A stretch of 8,796 bases of DNA from JBEBXQ01 sp040391535 (GTDB taxonomy: Bacteria; Bacteroidota; Bacteroidia; Cytophagales; Spirosomataceae): contig JBEBXQ010000163.1 in NCBI GenBank assembly GCA_040391535.1, forward strand, positions 1-8,796. Reading direction: 5' to 3'. Below are positions 1 to 6,405 of this stretch, in pieces; position 1 is the first letter of the stretch, and each line of letters begins with the position of its first letter. Position numbers and translations under genes: made by a program. The notes beneath the pieces are model-generated. The model ran no database searches. It was not told the DNA's origin and saw nothing but the letters and a program-made list of their open reading frames with translations.

Positions 1-73
1 GTTTTATCAGTTTGTATCCGGACAGAAAATAAAATTTCTTTCAAAAAGTTTGCAATATCCCGATAAGTCGTTT

Positions 74-100
74 TACTTTGAAATAAAAAGTACTTTCAAA
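74..100 (+). promoter_or_regulatory. Candidate operator, copy 1 (TACTTT-N7-AAAGTA)
   Basis: TACTTT at 74-79 and its reverse complement AAAGTA at 87-92 form an inverted repeat with a 7-base spacer. A further CTTT follows, so AAAGTACTTT (87-96) is itself a palindrome. The element ends on the first base of the ATG at 100. A copy matching at 23 of 27 bases lies at 1041-1067. Symmetry, duplication and position at the head of an operon encoding a winged-helix regulator make an autoregulatory operator likely. The string TACTTTG inside it resembles the Bacteroidota -7 promoter element (TAnnTTTG) with one spacer base fewer, so bound regulator could cover the promoter. The binding role is inferred. Confidence 0.6.
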
Positions 101-726
101 TGAAAGACAAAGATCTGCAGTCCGAAATCAGTCATATCAGGTCACTGATGGAGCGTTCTACGAAATTCACTCCGTTGAGCGGGTTATCGGGTATAATGGC
201 CGGTGTCTATGCCTTCTTGGGAGCCACCGTGGTCTGGTCACTCATCAAAGATCATGCGATGGTACCGGTATTCCACAGCACCCGTTCTTTCGACCTGTCT
301 GATAAGCTGATCCTGCAGATTTATATTATTGCAGCTACCGTTCTGCTGTTATCGGTGTCTACGGCGATCTGGTTAACCCTTAGAAAAATAGAAAAGAGAG
401 GGGAAAGCACCCGGAATGCCGGCAGGAAGGAGTTGCTGGGCAGAATGGCCGTACCTCTGGTTACAGGAGGATTACTGCTCAATATTTTCTTTTTCCGGGG
501 TGAACTGTTTTTTATCGCACCCATCAGCCTGATTTTTTACGGGCTTGCACTGGTCTCAGGCAGCTATTATACCATTTCACTGGTAAAATACCTGGGATAC
601 TCTGAAATCATACTGGGACTTGCAGCAGCTCTGTTTCCCGCATCTGGTCCTTATTGCTGGATAACAGGATTTGGTTTGCTGCATATTGTTTATGGTTCAA
701 TTATCTACTACAAATACGAAAGGTGA
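100..726 (+). CDS. Small multi-pass membrane protein coupled to a winged-helix regulator
   Basis: This encodes a 208-residue protein of unknown function. A charged, soluble N-terminus (about residues 1-27) is followed by about six hydrophobic segments, near residues 29-49, 71-93, 115-132, 135-155, 168-181 and 185-203. An Arg/Lys-rich loop lies at about 95-112. No catalytic motif is visible. The ATG at 100 is the first in frame after the operator-like element and gives a polar start. The stop codon overlaps the GTG start of the downstream regulator (GTGA, 723-726), so the two are translationally coupled. This arrangement suggests that the membrane protein is controlled by the regulator, or passes a membrane signal to it; which one cannot be told from sequence. 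No Shine-Dalgarno sequence is seen, as is usual in Bacteroidota. Confidence 0.85.
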   Translation: MKDKDLQSEISHIRSLMERSTKFTPLSGLSGIMAGVYAFLGATVVWSLIKDHAMVPVFHSTRSFDLSDKLILQIYIIAATVLLLSVSTAIWLTLRKIEKRGESTRNAGRKELLGRMAVPLVTGGLLLNIFFFRGELFFIAPISLIFYGLALVSGSYYTISLVKYLGYSEIILGLAAALFPASGPYCWITGFGLLHIVYGSIIYYKYER

Positions 727-1025
727 AAACAGCATTAGATCAGTTTGACAAAGCGTTTGAGAACCGGACCCGCCTGCAGATCATGAGCGTACTTGTTGCC
801 AATACGCATTATGATTTCAACGGATTGAAAGAACTGCTGGAGGTAACCGACGGCAACCTCGCTTCCCATATCAAAGCATTGGAAAAAGAAGATTACATAC
901 TGATCACGAAGCGTTTTGTAGGCAAAAAAACAAATACCCAATATGCCGCTTCAGAAAAAGGCCGCGTGGCATTCATGAAGCATCTTGAAGCACTTGAGAA
1001 TTTAATCAGGCAGCAAAAGTTCTGA
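723..1025 (+). CDS. Winged-helix transcriptional regulator (ArsR/MarR-like, HTH_34 type)
   Basis: This is a 100-residue DNA-binding protein made almost entirely of one winged-helix domain. The N-terminal helix carries AFENRTRLQIMSVL (residues 11-24). The recognition helix is at about 43-54 (DGNLASHIKALE), and the beta-wing at about 60-76 includes KRFVGKKTNTQY. A C-terminal helix at about 80-97 probably dimerises. An ATG at 654 in the same frame would place 23 extra residues inside the upstream gene. The GTG at 723 is preferred because it overlaps the upstream TGA by four bases and starts the domain at the expected place. The family usually represses its own operon. The inverted repeats at 74-92 and 1041-1059 are the natural candidate sites. 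No ligand-binding or metal-binding Cys/His cluster is visible, so the inducing signal is unknown. Confidence 0.85.
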   Translation: MKTALDQFDKAFENRTRLQIMSVLVANTHYDFNGLKELLEVTDGNLASHIKALEKEDYILITKRFVGKKTNTQYAASEKGRVAFMKHLEALENLIRQQKF

Positions 1026-1040
1026 TTTTTTTTATCCATT

Positions 1041-1067
1041 TACTTTTAAATACAAAGTACTTTTAAC
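1041..1067 (+). promoter_or_regulatory. Candidate operator, copy 2 (TACTTT-N7-AAAGTA)
   Basis: TACTTT at 1041-1046 and AAAGTA at 1054-1059 form the same inverted repeat as at 74-92. The spacer length is the same, and there is the same third ACTTT half-site at 1059-1063. It matches the upstream copy at 23 of 27 bases. It lies 15 bases after the regulator stop and about 230 bases before the DUF4153-like gene at 1301. It therefore probably places that gene under the same regulator. It could alternatively be a remnant or a secondary operator acting by looping back to copy 1. The functional assignment is inferred. Confidence 0.55.
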
Positions 1068-1300
1068 TGTTCTGTTACCTGTAAAACTGATCAGACAAAA
1101 ATCCCAAACTCCTGTTTTTTATTCATTACAAAAGCCGACTAAATATGACTCAGACAAATTCAAAAAGCTGCCATCCGCCACATTCGGTTTTGAAAACGGT
1201 TCCTATGTGCTCTGTTTTTGTAGCAGACTCTTTCAGACCTTCCTGAGCATTCCAGTGTATTGATTAACCGACTTAAAACAAAAATCCAAAATCAGAAAAC
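1068..1300. other. Leader region before the DUF4153-like gene, no gene seen
   Basis: This 233-base stretch follows the second operator copy and precedes the ATG at 1301. A 33-codon open frame from 1145 has no recognisable features. No strong hairpin, riboswitch or tRNA-like fold was recognised. If transcription starts at the operator-associated promoter, the downstream gene has an unusually long 5' leader. A second promoter closer to the gene is also possible but none is clear. Confidence 0.5.
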
Positions 1301-2542
1301 ATGAAAGACCAGATACTTGCCCATTTGGATAATGCCGGGCAACTTGAAAAGATTTACCGGACCAACAAAGCACTATTTAAACGTGAGTTCGGGGTATTAT
1401 ATCCGCAAATTAAAGGCAACGCTTTGGCCGACTTCTGGTATGAAAGGCTGAACTTTGAAAGTGACGGGATCAGCTGGGGTACGGGCAAAGAATTTGCGTT
1501 GGTCGTTATGGCTTCGCTGATTGCGGGTACTATCGCAAAATTGCCGGCAATGCTGACGATGGACGAAGAGTTCTTCTATTCCCGGAATGTGGGTTTTATT
1601 GTTTTCCCGTTCCTGATGGCTTACTTCGCCTGGAAAAATAAATTGTCGCCGGGGAAAATGGCCTTTCTGGCCGCCGCTTCCATGGCCGGGCTCATCTTCA
1701 TTAATGCACTGCCTGATAACCCGCAGAGTGATACCCTTGTTTTATCAAGCATTCACCTGGTTCTGTTTCTCTGGTCGTTGCTGGGTTTTGCTTTTGTGGG
1801 TCAGATACAGAATAATGACGAAAAACGGCTTGGTTTTCTGAAATATAACGGTGACCTGCTGGTGATGACAGCACTTATGCTGATCTCCGGCGGAATTCTG
1901 AGCGCTATCACCAACGGGCTCTTCTCGGTAATTGGCTTTAATATTGAAGAATTCTATTTCAGAAATATTGTAGTCGTCGGGCTTCCGGCTGTACCTATCG
2001 CCGGGACGTACCTTATCAGGAGCAACCCTAATCTGGTAGGCAAGGTTTCACCGGTAATTGCCCGCATATTCAGTCCTGTTGCACTTATTATGCTGGTGAT
2101 TTATCTTGTGGCTATGTTTTTTTCAGAAAAAGATCCGTATACAGACCGGACATTTCTGATGATATTCAACGCTTTATTAGTCGGGGTGATGGCACTTATT
2201 GTTTTTTCTGTTACGGAAAACCAAACCCCGAAAAACCGTCCTGAAACCGGTATTCTCTTTTTGCTGTCCGTCGTAACCATTATTGTTAACGGCATCGTGC
2301 TTTCAGCTATTTTGTTCCGTATCTCTGAATGGGGTATTACACCCAACAGGGCCGCGGTACTTGGAGGAAATATCCTGATGCTTACCCATCTGCTGCTTGT
2401 TGCCACACAACTATTCAGGGTGTTTTACCGCAAAACAGACCTGGAACCGGTCAGAAAAACCATCGCTTTTTATCTGCCTGTTTATTCCTTATGGACCATC
2501 ATTGTGACGTTCCTGTTTCCGCTCATATTCGGGTTCAGATAA
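1301..2542 (+). CDS. DUF4153-like polytopic membrane protein
   Basis: This encodes a 413-residue integral membrane protein. A cytosolic N-terminal region (about 1-62, rich in charged and aromatic residues) precedes about eleven hydrophobic segments, near 64-84, 96-111, 118-136, 146-168, 185-212, 222-239, 252-274, 284-304, 317-339, 351-373 and 388-411. The stretch RISEWGITPNR at 340-350, just before a membrane helix, matches the RI-x-E-x-G-x-TPNR signature I associate with DUF4153. The C-terminal LPVYSLWTIIVTFLFP also fits. Biochemical function is unknown for the family. The start is secure: an in-frame TAA at 1265 excludes longer versions. The upstream operator copy suggests co-regulation with the 100-1025 pair. 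A strong hairpin follows the stop. Family assignment is from remembered motifs and was not searched. Confidence 0.75.
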   Translation: MKDQILAHLDNAGQLEKIYRTNKALFKREFGVLYPQIKGNALADFWYERLNFESDGISWGTGKEFALVVMASLIAGTIAKLPAMLTMDEEFFYSRNVGFIVFPFLMAYFAWKNKLSPGKMAFLAAASMAGLIFINALPDNPQSDTLVLSSIHLVLFLWSLLGFAFVGQIQNNDEKRLGFLKYNGDLLVMTALMLISGGILSAITNGLFSVIGFNIEEFYFRNIVVVGLPAVPIAGTYLIRSNPNLVGKVSPVIARIFSPVALIMLVIYLVAMFFSEKDPYTDRTFLMIFNALLVGVMALIVFSVTENQTPKNRPETGILFLLSVVTIIVNGIVLSAILFRISEWGITPNRAAVLGGNILMLTHLLLVATQLFRVFYRKTDLEPVRKTIAFYLPVYSLWTIIVTFLFPLIFGFR

Positions 2543-2570
2543 AATGACACATACGTCCGGGATACTTCCA

Positions 2571-2608
2571 CACACCCTGACATTTCAGGGTGTGAATCCG
2601 TTTTATTT
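2571..2608 (+). terminator. Rho-independent-type terminator after the DUF4153-like gene
   Basis: CACACCCTGA (2571-2580) and TCAGGGTGTG (2585-2594) form a perfect 10-bp stem closed by a 4-base loop. After a six-base gap comes the T-rich run TTTTATTT (2601-2608). It lies 29 bases past the stop codon at 2542. This is the best terminator-like structure in the window and separates the first module from the MFS gene. Confidence 0.75.
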
Positions 2609-2811
2609 CCTCATATGTTACTTAATCATCCGTAATCCCGAAGGGATGACAGGATTTCAGAAAAAAAGAAACAAACCGGAACCCAGGAGGAGGTGAAATA
2701 AATATTACAAATTTGCACGCTGCCCTCTTCCGGCTTTTTGTGTTTTGTCTTTTCTTCAATTTTGCCGTACTTGGCAGCTTCCTCCGGGAATCATTCCATG
2801 TACAGTCTATT

Positions 2812-4002
2812 ATGCCGGATAATCATCCTGTTTCTTCTCCAAAACCAACGCTGACTCCATTCCTGTTATGGCTCATGACCATCTCAAGTGGTCTGATCAT
2901 CGCCAATAATTATTATAACCAACCTCTGCTTTCCATGATGGCGAAGGACTTTGGCATCTCAGAAGCACAGGTCAGTACTATCCCGATGCTCACCCAAATG
3001 GGCTATGCAACCGGATTACTGATCATTATCCCGCTGGGCGATATGTTTCGCAGGAAAAGAATGATTCAGATTGATTTTATTTTCATTGTTCTGGCGCTGG
3101 CTGGTATGTATTTATCCCGGAATGTCAACTGGTTATTTCCGCTAAGCTTTATAATCGGATTCACTTCTGTTATTCCGCAGATCTTCATCCCGATAGCCGC
3201 TGAACTTTCTCTTCCTGAGAAAAAAACCGCTGCAGTAGGACAAGTCATGAGCGGGCTGCTTATCGGAATTTTACTGTCCCGTGTGATTAGCGGATTTGTT
3301 GGTATCTGGCTGGGCTGGCGGGTTATGTATCTTTTTGCTACCATTACTATGGTCATGCTGTGGGTACTGATCAGCTGGAAGCTACCTGAAATTTATCCTC
3401 ATTATAAAGGATCGTACCGCCAGTTAATGCAGTCGGTCTGGAAGCTGGCCAGAGGAGAAAAAATACTCCGGCTGGCTTCTTTTCGCGGCGCTACCGGTTT
3501 TGCGGCTTTCAGTGCATTCTGGACTACCCTGGTATTTCATCTGGAAAATCCACCGTTTTTTGCCGGGAGTGACGTAGCCGGGATGTTCGGGCTTGTGGGA
3601 GGCATTGGTGCTTTGGCAGCAGCTTTTGTGGGTAAGCTGACCATCAAAACCTCCTCAGAACGTATCATTTTTTATAGCATACTGATGATGATGCTGGGTT
3701 GGGGTTGTTTTTACGGAGGCGCCACTACTTACACCGGACTCGTGGCAGGGGTTATCCTGATCGACATGGGCCTGCAATCGATGCATGTCATGAACCAGTC
3801 GGCCATATTCAGTATCAATACCAGTGCCAGCAACCGCATCAACACGGTCTATATGACAAGCTACTTCATTGGCGGCTCCATCGGGACTCTGCTTGCTGCA
3901 CAGGCCTGGTCGGTCTGGCAATGGAACGGTGTGATTGTGGTGGGCACTGTATTTACCCTTCTGACGCTGCTTGCTCATCTGCTTTCCGTCAGAGCGCATT
4001 AA
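2812..4002 (+). CDS. MFS transporter (YgaY-like, 12 transmembrane segments)
   Basis: This encodes a 396-residue major facilitator superfamily permease of the inner membrane, likely a proton-coupled exporter of small molecules. Substrate cannot be read from sequence. The first helix ends in ANNYYNQPLL (31-40), typical of the YgaY-like group. The loop between helices 2 and 3 carries the MFS motif A as GDMFRRKR (76-83). About twelve hydrophobic segments follow in two six-helix halves, with a charged central loop at about 190-220. The frame is open upstream to a TTG at 2713, adding 33 residues (a hydrophobic stretch). The ATG at 2812 is preferred because it yields a short polar N-terminus followed directly by helix 1, the usual length for the family. 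No neighbour shares an obvious operon with it: a terminator lies upstream and the BlaI operators lie downstream. Confidence 0.88.
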   Translation: MPDNHPVSSPKPTLTPFLLWLMTISSGLIIANNYYNQPLLSMMAKDFGISEAQVSTIPMLTQMGYATGLLIIIPLGDMFRRKRMIQIDFIFIVLALAGMYLSRNVNWLFPLSFIIGFTSVIPQIFIPIAAELSLPEKKTAAVGQVMSGLLIGILLSRVISGFVGIWLGWRVMYLFATITMVMLWVLISWKLPEIYPHYKGSYRQLMQSVWKLARGEKILRLASFRGATGFAAFSAFWTTLVFHLENPPFFAGSDVAGMFGLVGGIGALAAAFVGKLTIKTSSERIIFYSILMMMLGWGCFYGGATTYTGLVAGVILIDMGLQSMHVMNQSAIFSINTSASNRINTVYMTSYFIGGSIGTLLAAQAWSVWQWNGVIVVGTVFTLLTLLAHLLSVRAH

Positions 4003-4192
4003 GCTATCACCCCTACTATTTCAATAATCTTTCTCCGGCTTTCCTGATGATTTATGAAACTGGAGATCTGGTGCATTCAGACTTCATTGCTACTTCTACC
4101 CAACACCATGTCCATGTAATACACTTATAATCAATACATTAAAAAATAAAACAATACCCGTCACTAAAAAAATGCAAAAATACTATTCCATG
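4003..4192. other. Gap between MFS gene and BlaI operators
   Basis: This 190-base region becomes AT-rich toward its right end (about 4125-4180). No gene, strong hairpin or repeat is seen. It presumably holds the promoter for the repressor-protease operon, but no convincing Bacteroidota -33/-7 pair could be fixed. Confidence 0.5.
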
Positions 4193-4211
4193 TTTACGAA
4201 ATATTCGTAGA
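4193..4211 (+). promoter_or_regulatory. BlaI-type operator, distal copy
   Basis: TTTACGA (4193-4199) and TCGTAGA (4205-4211) form a 19-base near-palindrome with a 5-base centre. One position is mismatched relative to the perfect copy next to it. The arm resembles the TACA/TGTA-type operators of BlaI/MecI repressors, with TACG/CGTA here. It lies directly upstream of the BlaI-family gene. Binding is inferred from symmetry and context. Confidence 0.75.
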
Positions 4212-4230
4212 TTTACGAAACAATCGTAAA
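4212..4230 (+). promoter_or_regulatory. BlaI-type operator, proximal copy
   Basis: TTTACGA (4212-4218) and TCGTAAA (4224-4230) are perfect 7-base inverted arms around a 5-base centre. The site abuts the distal copy with no gap and ends five bases before the ATG at 4236. The 19-base period, close to two helical turns, would put two repressor dimers on the same DNA face, fitting cooperative autorepression. TAGATTTA (4208-4215), spanning the junction, resembles a -7 element (TAnnTTTG) except for its last base. Confidence 0.8.
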
Positions 4231-4235
4231 CAACT

Positions 4236-4598
4236 ATGATCAAACTCACTCAGCAGGAAGAAGAAGCCATGCAACTGATATGGCACCACAACGGAGGATT
4301 TGTAAAGGAAATTCTTGAATTACATCCTGAACCCAAAGTGCCGTATACGACACTGGCCTCCACGATGAAAAATCTGGAAAAGAAAAATTACCTGAGAGCC
4401 GTCAGAATGGGTAATTCCTACCGGTATGAACCGCTGATTGCCGAAGATGAATATAAAAAGGTTTTCATGGGAAACTTTGTCAGTGAATACTTTAAAAATT
4501 CATACAAAGACCTGGTCAGTTTTTTTGCGAAGGAAGAAAAAATATCGCCGGAAGAACTGAAAGAAATTTTACAGATGATTGAACAATCCAAATCATAA
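4236..4598 (+). CDS. BlaI/MecI/CopY-family transcriptional repressor
   Basis: This encodes a 120-residue winged-helix repressor. Residues 1-16 (LTQQEEEAMQLIW) are the family's opening helix. VPYTTLASTMKNLEKKNYL (35-53) is the recognition helix and matches the conserved YTT...LEKKG pattern. GNSYRYEPLIAEDEY (59-73) is the wing and linker. The remaining helical half (about 76-118) is the dimerisation domain, where the signalling protease cuts staphylococcal BlaI/MecI; the corresponding region here is about 90-105. The length is typical for the family. Two palindromic operators lie immediately upstream, so autoregulation is likely. Five bases separate it from the M56 peptidase gene, and the two form an operon. 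In characterised systems, cleavage of the repressor frees target genes such as beta-lactamase. No such target is in the window. The strict blaI symbol is not applied because drug induction is unsupported. Confidence 0.92.
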   Translation: MIKLTQQEEEAMQLIWHHNGGFVKEILELHPEPKVPYTTLASTMKNLEKKNYLRAVRMGNSYRYEPLIAEDEYKKVFMGNFVSEYFKNSYKDLVSFFAKEEKISPEELKEILQMIEQSKS

Positions 4599-4603
4599 AA
4601 CCT

Positions 4604-6046
4604 ATGACCCCGTTGTTGTTATATCTGCTGAAAGCCAATCTTGCCCTGATCCTGTTCTATGCCGGATACTATGGTTGGTTGCGCAAACTCACATTTTATA
4701 GCCTGAACCGCTGCTATCTCCTGTTTGCTATTGTTTTTGCTGCTGTATTCCCGTTTTTTCACCCTGAAAAGTGGTTTACCCAGACACCAGATATTCCGGT
4801 AAGCCTGGGAACAGTACTTGTCGAACTGAATAGTTCTCCTGTCCGTAACAGCGGTCCTGATTTAAGCCAGTGGCTAAGCTATGGCATAGGCTGTGGAATA
4901 ATATGTTTTGGTATTTTACTGATTATCAAACTGATCGGGATAGGCCGGATACACTTCAACTCTGTTCCTTCAAGCTGGTCGGTTTATCCGTTCCGGAAAT
5001 CAGATGAAGGCATCAGTCCTTTTGCTTTCTGGAAAAATATCTATCTGAACCCTGCGCTGCACCCAACACATGAATTTGAAAAAATATTCAAGCATGAATA
5101 TATCCACGTACAGAAACTCCATAGCCTGGATATTCTGATGGCCGAGCTGGTACGGGTGTTTTTCTGGTATAATCCCGTTGTATGGCTGCTTGGAAAATCC
5201 ATCCGCGAAAATATTGAATTCATGACGGACGATGCCGTTCTGAACTCCGGTATTGACCGGAAAAGCTATCAGTACAGTCTGCTGCAATCAATCCGTTTCT
5301 CTCAATCAAACACCTTAATAGGTAACCATTTCAACCTTAACAATTTAAAAACAAGAATTATGATGATGAACAAACAAAGATCTTCCGGCAGACAGCTTGG
5401 AAAGTATGTGCTGCTGGTACCCGCGGTAATGATCGGGTCGCTGATTTTTACAATCACCAAAGCAAATGATACACAGGCAGAAACCAAAATTACTGCTGTT
5501 TCAATTACCACCAGCCCGATACCCGCTGATACGACGAAACCAGTGAAAGTCCAGCCACTGATGATCGTCGATGGTGTAAAAACAGATAAAAAGAGCATTG
5601 ATCAGCTGGACCCTGAGGTTATCAAATCGGTTTCAGTTATCAAGGATAAATCAGCGGTTGAAACTTACGGTGCTGAAGCAGCAGGTGGTGTCATTCTGAT
5701 CACTACCAAAAGTAAAGAGGAAATGGCGAAGGAAATTAAACCGGTAAAGAAATCTGAGACAGTTTCAAAAGTAAATATCCGGGAGAAAGAAGAGGGAGCC
5801 ATATCCGGAATTAACATCCAATCAGCAAACGATTCATCTGCAATAACAATCAGGGGGCATAAAAATGGTGAAATTCCAGATGCTGTTTTCTATGTCAACG
5901 GAGAAAAATATGAGAAAGAAAAAATGAAGCAGCTTAATCCTAATGTTATTAGGTCAGTAACGGTACTGAAAGGACAGCATGCTCTGGACAAATATGGCGA
6001 AGAAGGTAAAAATGGTGTGATCGAAATTAATCTCAAGGAAGATTAA
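4604..6046 (+). CDS. BlaR1/MecR1-like M56 zinc metallopeptidase with tandem TonB-plug-like repeats
   Basis: This encodes a 480-residue membrane-bound sensor protease, probable partner of the BlaI-type repressor just upstream. Three N-terminal hydrophobic segments (about 4-24, 36-52, 91-112) lead to a cytosolic zinc protease domain. It has HEYIH at 164-168 (two His ligands and the catalytic Glu) and NIEFMTDDAV at 203-212, whose Glu205 is the likely third zinc ligand. A further hydrophobic stretch is at 177-197. A membrane segment at about 268-286 exports the tail. The tail (287-480) lacks the penicillin-binding domain of BlaR1, and no SxxK-type active site is evident. Instead residues 318-369 and 427-478 align without gaps at 22 of 52 positions. 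Both resemble the SusC/TonB-receptor plug motif (V-D/N-G, L-x-P-x-V-I-x-S-V-x-V, YG, GVI). The tail may be the sensor. The inducing signal is unknown. Confidence 0.88.
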   Translation: MTPLLLYLLKANLALILFYAGYYGWLRKLTFYSLNRCYLLFAIVFAAVFPFFHPEKWFTQTPDIPVSLGTVLVELNSSPVRNSGPDLSQWLSYGIGCGIICFGILLIIKLIGIGRIHFNSVPSSWSVYPFRKSDEGISPFAFWKNIYLNPALHPTHEFEKIFKHEYIHVQKLHSLDILMAELVRVFFWYNPVVWLLGKSIRENIEFMTDDAVLNSGIDRKSYQYSLLQSIRFSQSNTLIGNHFNLNNLKTRIMMMNKQRSSGRQLGKYVLLVPAVMIGSLIFTITKANDTQAETKITAVSITTSPIPADTTKPVKVQPLMIVDGVKTDKKSIDQLDPEVIKSVSVIKDKSAVETYGAEAAGGVILITTKSKEEMAKEIKPVKKSETVSKVNIREKEEGAISGINIQSANDSSAITIRGHKNGEIPDAVFYVNGEKYEKEKMKQLNPNVIRSVTVLKGQHALDKYGEEGKNGVIEINLKED

Positions 6047-6070
6047 AGCAACGGTTCAGCCTGACTTTCA

Positions 6071-6154
6071 GCTGACAGCAACCCGCTGCCGGCTGTTGGT
6101 CGTTTAGCACAGTGATACAAAACGGATAACTGATCTGCCCTGCTGACAGCAACC
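6071..6154 (+). repeat. 13-base direct repeat pair
   Basis: GCTGACAGCAACC occurs at 6071-6083 and again at 6142-6154, 71 bases apart, with unrelated sequence between. The first copy overlaps the weak hairpin. It may be a trace of a small duplication or a protein-binding site, or it may be chance. Confidence 0.5.
6072..6099 (+). terminator. Weak hairpin after the BlaI/M56 operon
   Basis: CTGACAGC (6072-6079) can pair with GCTGTTGG (6092-6099) as an 8-bp stem containing two G-T wobbles around a 12-base loop. It begins 26 bases past the stop codon. Only a short TCGTTT follows, so it is a weak candidate terminator. Confidence 0.3.
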
Positions 6155-6405
6155 TATACATGAACGAAAATACGGCCCTCTCCTTCAGAAAAGATCACCC
6201 CCTCTGAAAACAAAAACCACTACAAGGCATCATCTTTCCTTCATTTTTCAGCAGTAATAATGCTTCACCCGCATTGATCATTACGGATCAGACTGTAGCA
6301 TATAATATCTTAAAATCATCTACGTGACTTATAGAATATTTACTACTTATAAATAAAGTGTATATATTTACTCTTACCATCGTTGTGTGAAATGTACATC
6401 AAAGC

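Larger units (their letters stand above)
6047..6405. other. 359-base gene-free region between M56 peptidase and TPR gene
   Basis: No open frame of note, tRNA or other RNA gene was recognised. It contains the weak hairpin at 6072-6099, a 13-base direct repeat (6071-6083 and 6142-6154), and a very AT-rich right end (about 6300-6375) that probably holds the promoter of the TPR gene. TATATTTA at 6363-6370 is a possible -7 element about 36 bases before that gene's ATG. ACTTATA occurs at 6327-6333 and 6345-6351, in the same orientation and 18 bases apart. Confidence 0.5.

Noticed and set aside
654..722. ATG-initiated extension of the winged-helix regulator
   Set aside because: It lies entirely inside the upstream gene and would add residues outside the domain. 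The GTG at 723 with the GTGA overlap is more plausible.
1145..1246. 33-codon open frame in the leader of the DUF4153-like gene
   Set aside because: It has no membrane segment, motif or recognisable coding character, and a frame this short is expected by chance.
2329..2547. 72-codon frame over the end of the DUF4153-like gene
   Set aside because: It is an alternative frame of a well-supported membrane-protein gene, with no recognisable features.
3699..4130. 143-codon frame overlapping the end of the MFS gene
   Set aside because: It overlaps about 300 bases of the clearly coding MFS frame and its translation is rich in His, Tyr and Cys without any recognisable domain.
4604..6046. True beta-lactam sensor BlaR1/MecR1
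   Set aside because: The penicillin-binding sensor domain is absent from the periplasmic tail, so a beta-lactam-sensing role is not supported despite the homologous protease half.
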